DNA from: Poriferisodalis sp026713105
Lineage (GTDB): Bacteria > Actinomycetota > Acidimicrobiia > Acidimicrobiales > Poriferisodalaceae
Assembly (NCBI GenBank): GCA_965115995.1
Contig: OZ220472.1
Location: forward strand, 1,488,001 to 1,552,000
Reading direction: 5' to 3'
Length of the DNA stretch: 64,000 nt
The notes under the pieces are model-generated. The model was not told the origin of the DNA. It ran no database searches and saw only the letters and a list, made by a program, of their open reading frames with translations. The translations under genes and the position numbers were made by a program. Below, piece after piece: positions 47,831-56,672 of this stretch; the stretch's first letter is position 1, and every line of letters starts with the position of its first letter.

Positions 47831-48355
47831 GAGGGCTCGCAAGCGCGCGACTCGGTGGTCGTCTCCGCCGAGGTAGCGAACCAGTACTCCGAGCACGGCC
47901 TCGTGGTCGAGCGTGCCGGCTGTGTTCATGTCCTCGAGATCGGCCCAGTCTCGGGTCCGATCGAAGAAGGCCTTGAACACGGCCAAGTCCCGGCAGGCGA
48001 GAAACGGGACGTCGGCGCCGCCGAATTGCTCGATTCGGGGCCGGCGGGCGGCGGCCTCATGGAACGGGGTGGTGTTGAGGAAGATGTCCAGTGGTGTGGT
48101 GTCCCACCACAGCCGGCTCTGACCGTCGGCGCTGAGTTCACGCCGGTTGGCATCGGTCACCGTCACGCCTGCGGGGAGTGCTGCCACAGCCGAGTCGATG
48201 TGGTCGATGCCGATGAAGAGATTCACGTCGATGTCGATGGTTCCTCGGGCCTGCTGGGTGCACCAAGCGAGAGCCAGTGCCCCGCCGAAAGCGTGGGGAA
48301 TGTCAGCCTCGCCGAAGGCACGACTGAGAGCGACGACCCGCTCGACCAGATTCAT
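47822..48355 (-). CDS. Nucleotidyltransferase-like protein (putative toxin-like partner)
   Basis: This 177-residue protein has a pol-beta-type nucleotidyltransferase core: HAFGGALALAWCTQQARGTIDIDVNLFI, where the Gly-Gly and D-x-D (Asp-Ile-Asp) are the expected metal and substrate residues, and LDIFLNTTPFHEAAARR downstream. Similar proteins occur as AbiEii- or MenT-like partners of HTH proteins. Its ATG overlaps the stop of the HTH gene by four bases. Toxicity is not established and a housekeeping tRNA- or antibiotic-modifying role is possible. Confidence 0.75.
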   Translation of the reverse strand: MNLVERVVALSRAFGEADIPHAFGGALALAWCTQQARGTIDIDVNLFIGIDHIDSAVAALPAGVTVTDANRRELSADGQSRLWWDTTPLDIFLNTTPFHEAAARRPRIEQFGGADVPFLACRDLAVFKAFFDRTRDWADLEDMNTAGTLDHEAVLGVLVRYLGGDDHRVARLRALAV

Positions 48356-48663
48356 CGTCCGAACACAGGGAACATGAGCTTCGAGGAGTGTCGGGCCGGG
48401 AATTCAGCAGCCAGTTCCAGGACGGCAGCCAGCTCGGCGCCCCTGCCCAGCCGTCGGTCGCCGCGCATCCGGGGTCTCAGCTCGCGATCCAGGGCGAACC
48501 CGGCGGCTGCCACGATGCGGTCGACCGTAGAGGCTGACGGCGACTTGGATCCCGACTCATATGCGGCAATCGCAGAGTGAGAGGTTCCGGCGCGGACTGC
48601 GAGTTCCCGCAGCGTGAGACCAGCTTGAGTTCGGGCGGATCGGATCACTTGGGCCGCATTCAC
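48352..48663 (-). CDS. XRE-family helix-turn-helix protein
   Basis: This 103-residue protein has a clear Cro/C1-type HTH in its first 55 residues (VIRSARTQAGLTLRELAVRAGTSHSAIAAYESGSKSPS), followed by a short helical tail rich in Arg and Leu. It probably binds the palindrome just upstream (48672-48691) and represses its own operon. With the overlapping nucleotidyltransferase gene it forms a two-gene unit like those of some toxin-antitoxin systems, with the HTH protein first. Confidence 0.85.
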   Translation of the reverse strand: MNAAQVIRSARTQAGLTLRELAVRAGTSHSAIAAYESGSKSPSASTVDRIVAAAGFALDRELRPRMRGDRRLGRGAELAAVLELAAEFPARHSSKLMFPVFGR

Positions 48664-48671
48664 GCTTCTGA

Positions 48672-48691
48672 TGGTATCCGATCAGATACCA
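48672..48691. promoter_or_regulatory. Palindromic operator of the HTH/nucleotidyltransferase unit
   Basis: TGGTATC at 48672-48678 is mirrored by GATACCA at 48685-48691, with a six-base spacer. The palindrome ends nine bases before the ATG of the HTH gene (48663), a position that fits autorepression. Confidence 0.7.
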
Positions 48692-48704
48692 CGAGCAGAA
48701 GCGC

Positions 48705-50012
48705 TCAGCGAGTGTCGACGAGATCCTGCCCGGCGGACTCTTGAATGCCGGTGACGCCTTCACCAGAGTCGCGTGGGACCGGCCGTTCCGAGATGGCGAA
48801 GTGGATGGCGGCAGCGCCGATGGAGAGGATCGCCGCCAGCCACCACCACAGGTCGTAGCTGCCGGTGGCTTCACGCACCCATCCGCCGCCGTAAGCGCCG
48901 GCGAATGCCCCGAGCTGGTGGCTCAGGAAGACGAATCCGAACAAAGTGCCCGCATTGCGCAGGCCGAACTGACCCAGCACGATGCCCGAGGTCAACGGCA
49001 CGCTGGCGAGCCACACCACCCCCAGCAGCGCCCCGAACCCCAGCGCCACTGCGGGCGTGACCGGCAGCACCACCAAGCCCACAAAGGCGACGGCTCGGGT
49101 GATGTAGATGATGCTGAGCAAGCGGCTCTTGTTGAATCGCACGCCGAGCACCCCTGCGGAGAATGCTCCGAAGATATTGAAGAGCCCGATGAGCGCCAGC
49201 GACCACGTGGCGATGCTGGTTGCGTAGCCGGCATCGGTCAGTGACTTTGGCAGGTGGACACCGATGAAGGTCACGTGGAAACCGCACACGAAGAAGGCGG
49301 CGTTCACCAAGAGGTAGTCGCGGTGGCGCAGTGCCCGGCCCGTGACCTGGCCGAGGGATTCGTGGTCTGGAGCACTGGTGGGGGTGCCGGCGGAATCTGG
49401 GCCTGCCGTTTCCGCGTCGGGGGCCCCTGCGATGCGAGTGCCGGTGCGCAACGGCCGCACCACGGCGGCGATGGTCATCGTGACAGCGGCCAAGACGACC
49501 ATCGAGCCGCGCCAGCCGAGCAGGTCGATGAAGACCCGGGTGAGCGGCACCAGCAAGAAATGACCGAATGAACCGAACGCGGTGGCGATGCCCAAGGCCA
49601 TCGAGCGCTGGTTCGGCTCGACGAGCTTGCCGATCGACGAGAGCACGACGGCGAACGAAGCCGCAGACATGCCGAGCCCCACGATGAGCCCGCCACCCGT
49701 GTGAAGGCCCGCCGCGCCATCTGCATTCGCCATGACCAGCAGGCCGCCTGCGTAGACCGCAGCACCGACGATGAGCACTCGCCCGGCCCCGAAGCGGTCG
49801 GCGATGGCGCCGGCGAGCGGTTGGCTGAGGCCCCACACCAGGTTCTGCAGCGCGATGGTCAGACCGAATGTGTCGACGCCGACGCCTAGGGAGACGTCGA
49901 TCGCGTCAGTGAACAGGCCCATGGTGGCCCGCACGCCCAGCGAGACGGCCGTGATGATGCTTCCCGCGACGACGATCGTCACCATCGGACTGTGTCGGGG
50001 CGTGTCGCGCAC
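48705..50012 (-). CDS. Major facilitator superfamily transporter
   Basis: This 435-residue protein has twelve predicted helices, with GLSQPLAGAIADRFGAGRVL as the loop 2-3 motif and a cytoplasmic mid-loop rich in Asp/Pro/Thr (about residues 190-225). The N-terminus lacks a signal peptide. The arrangement and the GxLaDrxG-like motif resemble oxalate/formate-antiporter-type or related MFS groups, but the substrate is unknown. It ends 41 bases from the HTH operator. It is in the same direction as the SerA-like and epimerase genes. Confidence 0.85.
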   Translation of the reverse strand: MRDTPRHSPMVTIVVAGSIITAVSLGVRATMGLFTDAIDVSLGVGVDTFGLTIALQNLVWGLSQPLAGAIADRFGAGRVLIVGAAVYAGGLLVMANADGAAGLHTGGGLIVGLGMSAASFAVVLSSIGKLVEPNQRSMALGIATAFGSFGHFLLVPLTRVFIDLLGWRGSMVVLAAVTMTIAAVVRPLRTGTRIAGAPDAETAGPDSAGTPTSAPDHESLGQVTGRALRHRDYLLVNAAFFVCGFHVTFIGVHLPKSLTDAGYATSIATWSLALIGLFNIFGAFSAGVLGVRFNKSRLLSIIYITRAVAFVGLVVLPVTPAVALGFGALLGVVWLASVPLTSGIVLGQFGLRNAGTLFGFVFLSHQLGAFAGAYGGGWVREATGSYDLWWWLAAILSIGAAAIHFAISERPVPRDSGEGVTGIQESAGQDLVDTR

Positions 50013-50042
50013 CGAGTCAGGCTAAGAGGCTGAGCCGGGTGC

Positions 50043-51257
50043 TCAGCCGGTGTTGATGAGCCGGATGCCGTGAACGGCTTCCATTTCGGCGAGTTCGTCG
50101 AGCACCTTGCGCGAGGGCCGGCGAGACACCCGGATCGTCGCCACTGCTGCGTGGTGCTTCGGTCCGGCCAGGATCTCGTTCCGCATCTGCTGCACGTTGA
50201 TGCCGCTGGCCCGCAACGCCATGAGAATGCCCGCCAGCACGCCCACCTGGTCACGGTGGCGGACGACGATCGTGCTGCGACCCAGCGGTCGCTCCGCCCG
50301 ATTGACGCAGTTGACGACGTCACCTGCAGTGAAGGCCTCGAGCACTTCGACGACGCCGTCAGCGATGTCCTCGGAGGCTTGCACCGTAGACGCACCGATG
50401 TGATGCGTGCCGGTGACGCGCGGGTGGGACGCAAGCGGCGAGCGCCAGTCCGGATCGGTACCGGGCGGTTCCTCGCAGAACACATCGAGCCCTGCGCGCA
50501 TGGCTCGCTCGTCGAGCGCTCGCAGCAGCGCCCCTTCGTCCACGATCTCGCCGCGGGAGGTGTTGAGCAGGATGGCACCGTCAGGCATCTTCGCCAGGAA
50601 CTCTGCATCGACGAGGCCGCATGTCTCGGGCGTGGCAGGCAGGTGCACCGACACGATGTCGGCACCGGCCAGCAGGCTGTCCCAGTCAGGATGGATCTGG
50701 ATCTCGAGTTGCTTCATCTCGGCGAGCAGGGTCCCAGAGCGATCCGAGCGGTACAGCGCTGAGAGCTCGATACCGAATGCCTTTGCCCGGCGCGCCACCT
50801 CGATGCCGATGGCACCCATGCCCACGATCGCCATCCGGCGACCCTTCAGGCCGGTGGCGCCCATGTACTGGGACTTGTTCCAGCGGCCCTCATGCAGGTC
50901 CGATGTGGCATCGGGGATCTGCCGGTCGACCGCCAGCAGCAGGCCCATCGTCAGCTCGGCAACGGCCACGGCGTTTCGGCCCGGCACATTGCAGACGTAG
51001 ATGCCGAGCTTGGCAGCCCCGTCGCAATCGATCGTGTCGGTTCCCGCACCTGCTCGCAGCACCATGCTGAGCCGGTCGGAGGCCTTGAACACCTTGCGTT
51101 TGACTTCGGTGCTGCGCACGACCAGGACTTCGATGCCCTCGATGTGGTCGGCGAGATCGTCAGCGGTCAGCTCGGGCTTGACGATGCACACGTGGCCCGC
51201 AGCTTCGAGCCGGCCCAAACGGCCGGTATCGATCTTGTCGGCAAACAGAATGCGCAT
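50043..51257 (-). CDS. D-3-phosphoglycerate dehydrogenase-like 2-hydroxyacid dehydrogenase
   Basis: This 404-residue protein has the Rossmann motif GMGAIGIEVARRAKAFG, catalytic Arg in LRAGAGTDTID, Glu in the EEPP segment and His in THHIGAST, as in SerA. A C-terminal ACT-like domain (RSTIVVRHRDQVGVLAGILMALRASGINV) is present, which in SerA senses serine. ATG 51257 is chosen (MRILFADKI); a GTG at 51290 is also in frame. It is followed by the MFS gene and preceded by an epimerase/D-erythronate-dehydrogenase-like gene, so it may act on a sugar-acid or hydroxyacid rather than in serine synthesis. Confidence 0.8.
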   Translation of the reverse strand: MRILFADKIDTGRLGRLEAAGHVCIVKPELTADDLADHIEGIEVLVVRSTEVKRKVFKASDRLSMVLRAGAGTDTIDCDGAAKLGIYVCNVPGRNAVAVAELTMGLLLAVDRQIPDATSDLHEGRWNKSQYMGATGLKGRRMAIVGMGAIGIEVARRAKAFGIELSALYRSDRSGTLLAEMKQLEIQIHPDWDSLLAGADIVSVHLPATPETCGLVDAEFLAKMPDGAILLNTSRGEIVDEGALLRALDERAMRAGLDVFCEEPPGTDPDWRSPLASHPRVTGTHHIGASTVQASEDIADGVVEVLEAFTAGDVVNCVNRAERPLGRSTIVVRHRDQVGVLAGILMALRASGINVQQMRNEILAGPKHHAAVATIRVSRRPSRKVLDELAEMEAVHGIRLINTG

Positions 51258-51428
51258 CGGCGTCACCGCTAGGACAGGGTTTGCGGTCACAGCGCCGCCG
51301 CAGCAGCCGCCGGGACATATACCCGCATGTCTAGCCAGTGTGCCAAACGCGCGGCCCTGCGCGGTGCCACCTGCGTTTCTGGCCTCGACTCGCCGCGTTC
51401 GCAGGCCGTTCAGGCCTCTTGCCGTCGT

Positions 51429-52388
51429 TCAACGGGAGGCGAAATCGTCTTCGATGTAGGCGCGGATGATGTCGTCGTAGCTCGGATCGGATGCGAAGCC
51501 CAGGTCCAGAGCCCGCCGGGTGTCGAACCGTTCGGGCCACCCGGCGACGATCTCCGCGATGGTCGGATCGGGCGATTCAGCGATCAGAGTTTGTGCCTCG
51601 GGCCCGGCGACACGTGTGAGGGCCTCGATCTGTTCGCCGACGGTCACCGACACTCCGGGCATCGTGAGGTTGCGACGTGCTCCCAGACCTGCGCTGTCGA
51701 GTTCTGCGGCGTGGATCATGTACCCGATTGCCGTACGGGGACTGGCGTGGCTGTGGCGCACCGATCTGGCGACGGGCAGCACAGCGTTTTGTCCAGCCAG
51801 CGGTTCTCGGATGATGCCGCTGAAGAAGCCGGAAGCCGCAGCATTGGGGGCACCGGGGCGAACGCTGATGGTGGGCAGCCGTATGCCGATGCCGTCGAAG
51901 AAGCCACGGCGGCTGTAGTCGGCCAGAAGCGTCTCGGCGATCATCTTCTGCGAGCCGTAGGAGGTGAGCGGCGTCAGGTGAAAGTCGTCGGGGATCGGAT
52001 CGGGAAAGGGCGCACCGAAGACTGCTATCGACGACGTGAACACGACCCGAGGCGTGCCCTCAGCGAAACGCACCGCTTCGAACAGCGCTCGGGAGCCGTC
52101 GATGTTGACAGCCATCCCCTTGTCGAAGTTGGCCTCGGCTTCACCGGACACGACGCCGGCAAGGTGGAATATCACATCTGGGACCGGGTCAAGCAGCTCG
52201 GCGGCGACGCCTGGCTCGCAGAGGTCGGCGACGTGTGCACTGCAGATGGCGCCGTGGGCCGGCGCCTCGACGATGTCGACAAGATCGATCCGGTCGACGG
52301 GACGTGCCCGCAGCGTGCCGGCGTCCACCAATCGCTTGGTCAACTTGCGGCCGAGCATTCCTGCGGCCCCGGTGATCAGCACATGCAT
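51429..52388 (-). CDS. NAD-dependent epimerase/dehydratase, D-erythronate-dehydrogenase (DenD)-like
   Basis: This 319-residue SDR has GAAGMLGRKL at the N-terminus (NAD motif) and Y-x3-K in SYGSQKMIAETLL. HLAGVVSGEAEANFDKGMAVNIDG and RLPTISVRPGAPNAAASGFFSGIIREPL follow the order of DenD, which oxidises D-erythronate to 2-oxo-tetronate. ATG 52388 has a GAGG eight bases upstream; the frame opens at 52409. No OtnK/OtnI partner is seen here. DenD specificity is likely but not proven. Confidence 0.75.
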   Translation of the reverse strand: MHVLITGAAGMLGRKLTKRLVDAGTLRARPVDRIDLVDIVEAPAHGAICSAHVADLCEPGVAAELLDPVPDVIFHLAGVVSGEAEANFDKGMAVNIDGSRALFEAVRFAEGTPRVVFTSSIAVFGAPFPDPIPDDFHLTPLTSYGSQKMIAETLLADYSRRGFFDGIGIRLPTISVRPGAPNAAASGFFSGIIREPLAGQNAVLPVARSVRHSHASPRTAIGYMIHAAELDSAGLGARRNLTMPGVSVTVGEQIEALTRVAGPEAQTLIAESPDPTIAEIVAGWPERFDTRRALDLGFASDPSYDDIIRAYIEDDFASR

Positions 52389-52448
52389 CCGGCGAACCTC
52401 ACTTGACACATCCCCGGGACGCCTCCACCGGAGTCGGACCGTCGCGAA

Positions 52449-52772
52449 CTACAGCAGTTGCCCGACGTCGAGAATGAGCAGGATGATCAGCAGGATGATG
52501 ATCCCGACGTTGAGTACGCTCACCGGCCATTTCCAGCGGTGATCGGAGTGCCAGTGCCGCCTGATGCTGGCGACGTTGGCCCAGAGCGCGACCAGCGCAA
52601 TGGGTATGCCGACCGCCGGTCCGACGCCCGGTGCAAGCCCGATGAACACCGCGACGTACGGCAGGAACACGTAGGTCAGCGTGCAGCGGATGGCCGAGAT
52701 GAGGATCGAGAACCGCAGCGTGCGCGCAGATGCTTCGTCAAGCTCCGAAGCTGCAGCGGCGGTCCCGGTCAC
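52449..52772 (-). CDS. Small membrane protein, function unknown
   Basis: This 107-residue protein has three hydrophobic segments (about residues 25-45, 48-65, 86-105) and a His/Arg/Trp-rich loop (RRHWHSDHRWKWP). I do not recognise a family. GTG 52772 precedes a typical amphipathic lead; the frame is open to 52970 but overlaps the opposite control region. It is convergent with nothing and lies 60 bases from the epimerase gene. Confidence 0.6.
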   Translation of the reverse strand: MTGTAAAASELDEASARTLRFSILISAIRCTLTYVFLPYVAVFIGLAPGVGPAVGIPIALVALWANVASIRRHWHSDHRWKWPVSVLNVGIIILLIILLILDVGQLL

Positions 52773-52894
52773 GGCATCCCATTCTCGCAGCCGCGGCCTG
52801 CATTGGTGCACTGCAAACGGGCCCGCGTCGGCGCGACACGGGCTGCCGGCGGGCGAGCGCATCATTGCGTGCTCAGTACCATCGTCACCAATTG

Positions 52895-52912
52895 CTGTGA
52901 CATCACTGTGAC
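52895..52912. promoter_or_regulatory. Direct-repeat element before the CoA-transferase gene
   Basis: CTGTGAC occurs at 52895-52901 and 52906-52912, with ATCA between. It lies just upstream of the AAGGGGAAACC ribosome-binding site of the gene at 52925. A regulator site is possible; no regulator is linked to it. Confidence 0.3.
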
Positions 52913-52924
52913 CAAGGGGAAACC

Positions 52925-54115
52925 ATGGCCGGAGCACTCGACGGAGTACGAGTTCTGGATCTGTCCACACTGGTGCAAGGACCGCAGGCGGCAGCCATGC
53001 TGCACGGTCTCGGCGCCGAGGTCATCAAGATCGAGTTGCCCCAGATCGGCGACGTCGGTCGTCACGTCGACATCCTGGAGGACTACGGCCACTCCTCGGT
53101 GTACATCGCGTGCAATCGAGGCAAGCGTTCGGTCACGCTCGACCTGCGTGTCGACGCGGGCCGCGAGGCGTTCCTGAAGCTCGTGGAGAACGCCGATGTG
53201 GTCCTGTCGAACTTCAAGCCGGGCACACTCGACGAGTGGGGCTTGGGATACGGCGACCTCGCCTCCGTGAACCCGGGCATCATCTGGGCTGCCGGCAGCT
53301 TCTTGGGCCCGTACGGCCCTGAGGCGGACCGTGAAGGTGCTGACATCGCAGGGCAGGCTTCCGGCGGCGTGATTGCCTCAAGCGGCTTCGACGGCGGGCC
53401 GCTGTCGACATATGGAGCGCTCGTGGCCGACCATTGCGGCGCGCAGAACCTGCAAACCGGAATTCTGGCGGCGTTGTACGCCCGCGAACGCACGGGTCGA
53501 GGCCAGCGGGTCGATGTCAGCCTCCTCGGCGGGCAGATCTGGCTGCAAGCAGTGGAGTACACGCACTTGCTGCTGACCGGAGAAGAGGCGGGCCGATCCA
53601 ACGGCGGGCACCCCTTGGTGCACGCGTTGTACGGCGTATTTCCCACCTCTGACGGTGCCATTGCCATGGCTGGCTGCCCGGAGCATCTGTGGCCAGGCAT
53701 GTGCCGGGCCATCGAACGCCCCGACCTCGAAGACCATCCCACGTGGAATGCCTATTTCGTGCCGCGGGAGGTGGCACTTGAGCTGCGGGCGTTCTTCGCA
53801 GAGGTATTCGCCACCCGTTCCACCGAGGAATGGTCAAAGCGACTCGAAGCCGAAGCACAACGGTTCTGCGCCGTCCGCAGCCATTCGGAGGTGGTGGCAA
53901 ACGAGCAGCCGTACGCCAACGATTACCTGGTGAAAGCTGACCATGACGAGTGGGGCACCCAGACGTGGGTGGGCTGCCCCATCGCTATGTCGGACACACC
54001 CACGCGACCCGGCATCGATGTCGCCGAACTCGGCCAGCACACCGAAGAGGTGCTGCTGGAGGCCGGTGCCGAATGGGATCAACTCGAGCAGTGGCGCGAG
54101 GCCGGCGCCTGGTAG
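52925..54115 (+). CDS. CaiB/BaiF family III CoA-transferase
   Basis: This 396-residue protein has the family start GVRVLDLSTLVQGPQAAAMLHGLGAEVIKIE and the active-site Asp in REGADIAGQASGG (Asp140). It would move CoA from an acyl-CoA donor to another acid, such as carnitine-, formyl- or succinyl-type substrates. The acceptor is unknown. ATG 52925 has a clear GGGGA upstream. It is convergent with the dihydroorotase-like gene and a possible terminator follows. Confidence 0.92.
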   Translation: MAGALDGVRVLDLSTLVQGPQAAAMLHGLGAEVIKIELPQIGDVGRHVDILEDYGHSSVYIACNRGKRSVTLDLRVDAGREAFLKLVENADVVLSNFKPGTLDEWGLGYGDLASVNPGIIWAAGSFLGPYGPEADREGADIAGQASGGVIASSGFDGGPLSTYGALVADHCGAQNLQTGILAALYARERTGRGQRVDVSLLGGQIWLQAVEYTHLLLTGEEAGRSNGGHPLVHALYGVFPTSDGAIAMAGCPEHLWPGMCRAIERPDLEDHPTWNAYFVPREVALELRAFFAEVFATRSTEEWSKRLEAEAQRFCAVRSHSEVVANEQPYANDYLVKADHDEWGTQTWVGCPIAMSDTPTRPGIDVAELGQHTEEVLLEAGAEWDQLEQWREAGAW

Positions 54116-54124
54116 CCCAATCCC

Positions 54125-54149
54125 ACTGAGCATTGCTCAATCGCTCAGT
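54125..54149. terminator. Candidate bidirectional terminator
   Basis: ACTGAGC at 54125-54131 is perfectly mirrored by GCTCAGT at 54143-54149, with an 11-base loop that contains its own GCTCA. It lies between the convergent CoA-transferase and dihydroorotase-like genes. No U-tract follows, so a weak or Rho-assisted terminator is possible. Confidence 0.45.
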
Positions 54150-54189
54150 TCGCTCCCACGTCGCAAGCGCCAGTCTCGGATTCGGGGAC

Positions 54190-55491
54190 TCAGTCGCTCA
54201 GCTCGGATCCCACGACGACCGGGCGGCCTGCCAGCACGGTGTGACGCACTCGGCCGGTCAGCGTGCGGCCGGCCCATGGCGAATTCAGACTGCGCGACTG
54301 CAGCGCACTCGCGTCAACGGTCCACCGCGCGGCTGGGTCGAACACGGTCAGATTCGCCGGGCGGCCCGCCGCGACGGGCTGGCCATGATCGGCGATGCCG
54401 GCGATCCGAGCAGGCGCTGCCGAGATGACCTCCACGAACCGAGCCGGCGACATCTGTCCAGAGGCAACGAGCTCCGACCACACCACCGATGCCATCGTCT
54501 CCACCCCGATCATGCCTGGCGGGGCGTCGGCGAGCGGCTGGTCCTTCAGCGCCGGATGATGCGGTGCGTGATCGGTCGCAACGGCGTCCAGGGAACCGTC
54601 GACTATGGCTCGACGCAGTGCGGTGACGTCGCTTGCCAGTCGCAAGGGCGGATTCATCTTGGCGGTCGTGCCGAGCCGCTCGACATCGTCTTCGGTGAGC
54701 ACCAAGTGTTGCGGCGTCACCTCAGCGGTCACCGCGACCCGGTCTCTCTTTGCCTCTGCGACCAACTCCATGGCTGCGGCCGTGGAGAGGTGCAGGACGT
54801 GGTAGCGACCGCCCGTTCGCCGGGCAAGTTCGATGTCACGGTGGACTACGGACACCTCTGCGTTTGCGGGGCGCCCTTGCACACCCAGTCGTTCGGCGAC
54901 AGCACCGGCGTTGATGACTCCCCCAGCAACCATCGCGGGATCTTCCGCGTGCTGGCTGACCACTGCCCCGGGCAGTTCGGTGGTCGCCTCCAGAGCGGCC
55001 GCCATCAGCGCGTCATCGGCCACGCAATCACCGTCGTCGGTGAACACGCGCACGCCCACGCGATAGAGCGCCGGAAGGTCAGCGAGCCTCTCCCCCGCCC
55101 GTCCCGCGGTGATGGCGGCCGACGTCCGAACATCGCAGGGTGCAGCGGCAGCGATCGCCATCACGTCGCGGACCATGTCGGGCGTATCGATGGGCGGAGT
55201 CGTGTTGGGCATCATCACGCACGCCGTGACGCCGCCCATCGCCGCACCGGCGGCACCGGACGCAATGTCTTCGCTGTCGGTGCCGCCCGGCGTGCGGAAG
55301 TGCACCTGGATGTCGACAAACCCGGGCATGACCCAAGCGTCTGACGCGTCCAGCGTCCGCTGCGCCGGCGGGGCCTCGCCGAACGGTACGACCGCAGCGA
55401 TGCGGCCACCGGAGACCACCACATCGACTGGTTCAGCGGTATCGGCCGGAACAACGAGCCGACCACCGGAAATCACCAGATCCGCAGCCAT
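54190..55491 (-). CDS. Dihydroorotase-like amidohydrolase with an altered metal site
   Basis: This 433-residue protein follows the type I dihydroorotase layout: composite domain, then PGFVDIQVHFRTPGG, the Asp-Asp in FTDDGDCV, QHAEDPAM, HVLHLSTAAAM, KMNPPLR and the late ATDHAPHHPALK with catalytic Asp. The first metal-binding motif is normally D-x-H-x-H-x-R; here it is Asp60-Ile-Gln62-Val-His64-Phe-Arg66, with Gln for the first His. One base (CAG instead of CAC or CAT) accounts for the change. The protein may be a non-pyrimidine relative (hydantoinase/allantoinase type) or an inactive subunit. No pyrB or carA gene is next to it. Confidence 0.8.
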   Translation of the reverse strand: MAADLVISGGRLVVPADTAEPVDVVVSGGRIAAVVPFGEAPPAQRTLDASDAWVMPGFVDIQVHFRTPGGTDSEDIASGAAGAAMGGVTACVMMPNTTPPIDTPDMVRDVMAIAAAAPCDVRTSAAITAGRAGERLADLPALYRVGVRVFTDDGDCVADDALMAAALEATTELPGAVVSQHAEDPAMVAGGVINAGAVAERLGVQGRPANAEVSVVHRDIELARRTGGRYHVLHLSTAAAMELVAEAKRDRVAVTAEVTPQHLVLTEDDVERLGTTAKMNPPLRLASDVTALRRAIVDGSLDAVATDHAPHHPALKDQPLADAPPGMIGVETMASVVWSELVASGQMSPARFVEVISAAPARIAGIADHGQPVAAGRPANLTVFDPAARWTVDASALQSRSLNSPWAGRTLTGRVRHTVLAGRPVVVGSELSD

Positions 55492-55534
55492 CGACTCACC
55501 CTAAGCACTCGAGCCAGTAGGCACAGATGCCATA

Positions 55535-55613
55535 GCTGTGGAGGCGGCAGGAGACTCTGCGACGTTGCGACCTGCTGGATCGCTGGAGCAGAGGGTTCTG
55601 CCGCCTCCACAGC
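55535..55613. ncRNA. Long inverted repeat in a divergent intergenic region
   Basis: GCTGTGGAGGCGGCAG (55535-55550) is matched exactly by its reverse complement at 55598-55613, and inside it CTCTGC (55555-55560) pairs with GCAGAG (55588-55593). The whole could form a 79-base hairpin with two short internal bulges. It lies between divergent genes (starts 55491 and 55731), so it is not a simple shared terminator. It may be a small RNA, a REP- or MITE-like palindrome, or a regulatory structure. The type used here is a guess. Confidence 0.5.
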
Positions 55614-55730
55614 GGGCGCACCTACCTGCGCGGCTCCAAAGCACCAAGCCACCGCGGCGAGCGTTCCATCGCAGCGGCATTTGCCTCTACACCCAGATTC
55701 GGGAGTGCGTCGCCCGGTACGGTTTCAGCT

Positions 55731-56627
55731 ATGACCCTCGCCGATGTTGCCCCGCCCACAAGCGATCCCATCTCGGACAGCCAGCGTGCCGACTACGAGG
55801 CGAACGGTTATCTGTGCTTGCCGAACTTCGTCGGACCGGACTGGCTGGACGAGCTTCGCAGCGTGACCGCAGAGTTCATCGAGGCCAGCCGCTCGCAGAC
55901 CGCCTCGGGCAAGGTGTTCGACCTTGAGCCCACCCACACGCCGGAGACTCCCCGGCTCAGGAGACTCATCTCACCGGTCGACCAGCACCCGAGCTATGCA
56001 CGGTTCACCTTCGAAGGTCCGCCGGCGCAGCTCGCCTCGGCCTTGCTGGGCGGGCCGGTGCGCTACCACCACTCCAAGCTGAACTTCAAGTGGTCTGGCG
56101 GCGGCGAGGAAGTGAAATGGCACCAGGACATCCAGTTCTGGCCCCATACCGACTTCACGCCGCTCACCATCGGCGTCTACCTCGAAGACGTCGACGGTGA
56201 GATGTCCCCGATGGGCGTGCTGCCTGGCAGCCACCGCGGCCCGCTGTACGACCAGTACGCACCTGACGGGAACTGGGCGGGTTCCATGGCTGACGCCGAT
56301 GTCGCGACGCTTGACCTCGACCAGATGGTGTACCTGGGTGGTCCGGCGGGCTCGGTCACCGTCCACAACTGCTGCATGATCCACGGATCGCTGCCGAACA
56401 ACTCGCCGCGGCCCCGGCCCCTGCTGCTGCAGACCTATTCGGCTATCGACTCCTACCCGATCAGTCACGTCGGCGCGAACGGCGTCCTCGGCTCGAGCGG
56501 GGGCCGTCTCTGTGGCGGCGAGGCCTCCCAGATGCTCACCATCGACGGCCGCCAGATGCACGGCGCGCCCGACTGGTCGCGCAAGGGCCCGCCCACGATC
56601 TTCGGCTCCCAGCAGAAGGACGGCTGA
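55731..56627 (+). CDS. Phytanoyl-CoA dioxygenase (PhyH) family protein
   Basis: This 298-residue Fe(II)/2-oxoglutarate dioxygenase has the metal-binding WHQDIQFWPH (His131, Asp133) and HGSLPNNS with the distal His (about 218), followed by RPRPLLLQTY with the 2-oxoglutarate-binding Arg. PhyH relatives hydroxylate many lipids and small molecules. ATG 55731 starts a normal N-terminus (ISDSQRADYEANGYL). It is followed after 45 bases by the APH-DUF6285 fusion, so they may be cotranscribed. The upstream region holds the long inverted repeat. Confidence 0.9.
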   Translation: MTLADVAPPTSDPISDSQRADYEANGYLCLPNFVGPDWLDELRSVTAEFIEASRSQTASGKVFDLEPTHTPETPRLRRLISPVDQHPSYARFTFEGPPAQLASALLGGPVRYHHSKLNFKWSGGGEEVKWHQDIQFWPHTDFTPLTIGVYLEDVDGEMSPMGVLPGSHRGPLYDQYAPDGNWAGSMADADVATLDLDQMVYLGGPAGSVTVHNCCMIHGSLPNNSPRPRPLLLQTYSAIDSYPISHVGANGVLGSSGGRLCGGEASQMLTIDGRQMHGAPDWSRKGPPTIFGSQQKDG

Positions 56628-56672
56628 AGCGCTGTATTCCCTCTGGGCCGGTCGCCGAACAGCAAGCACGTC

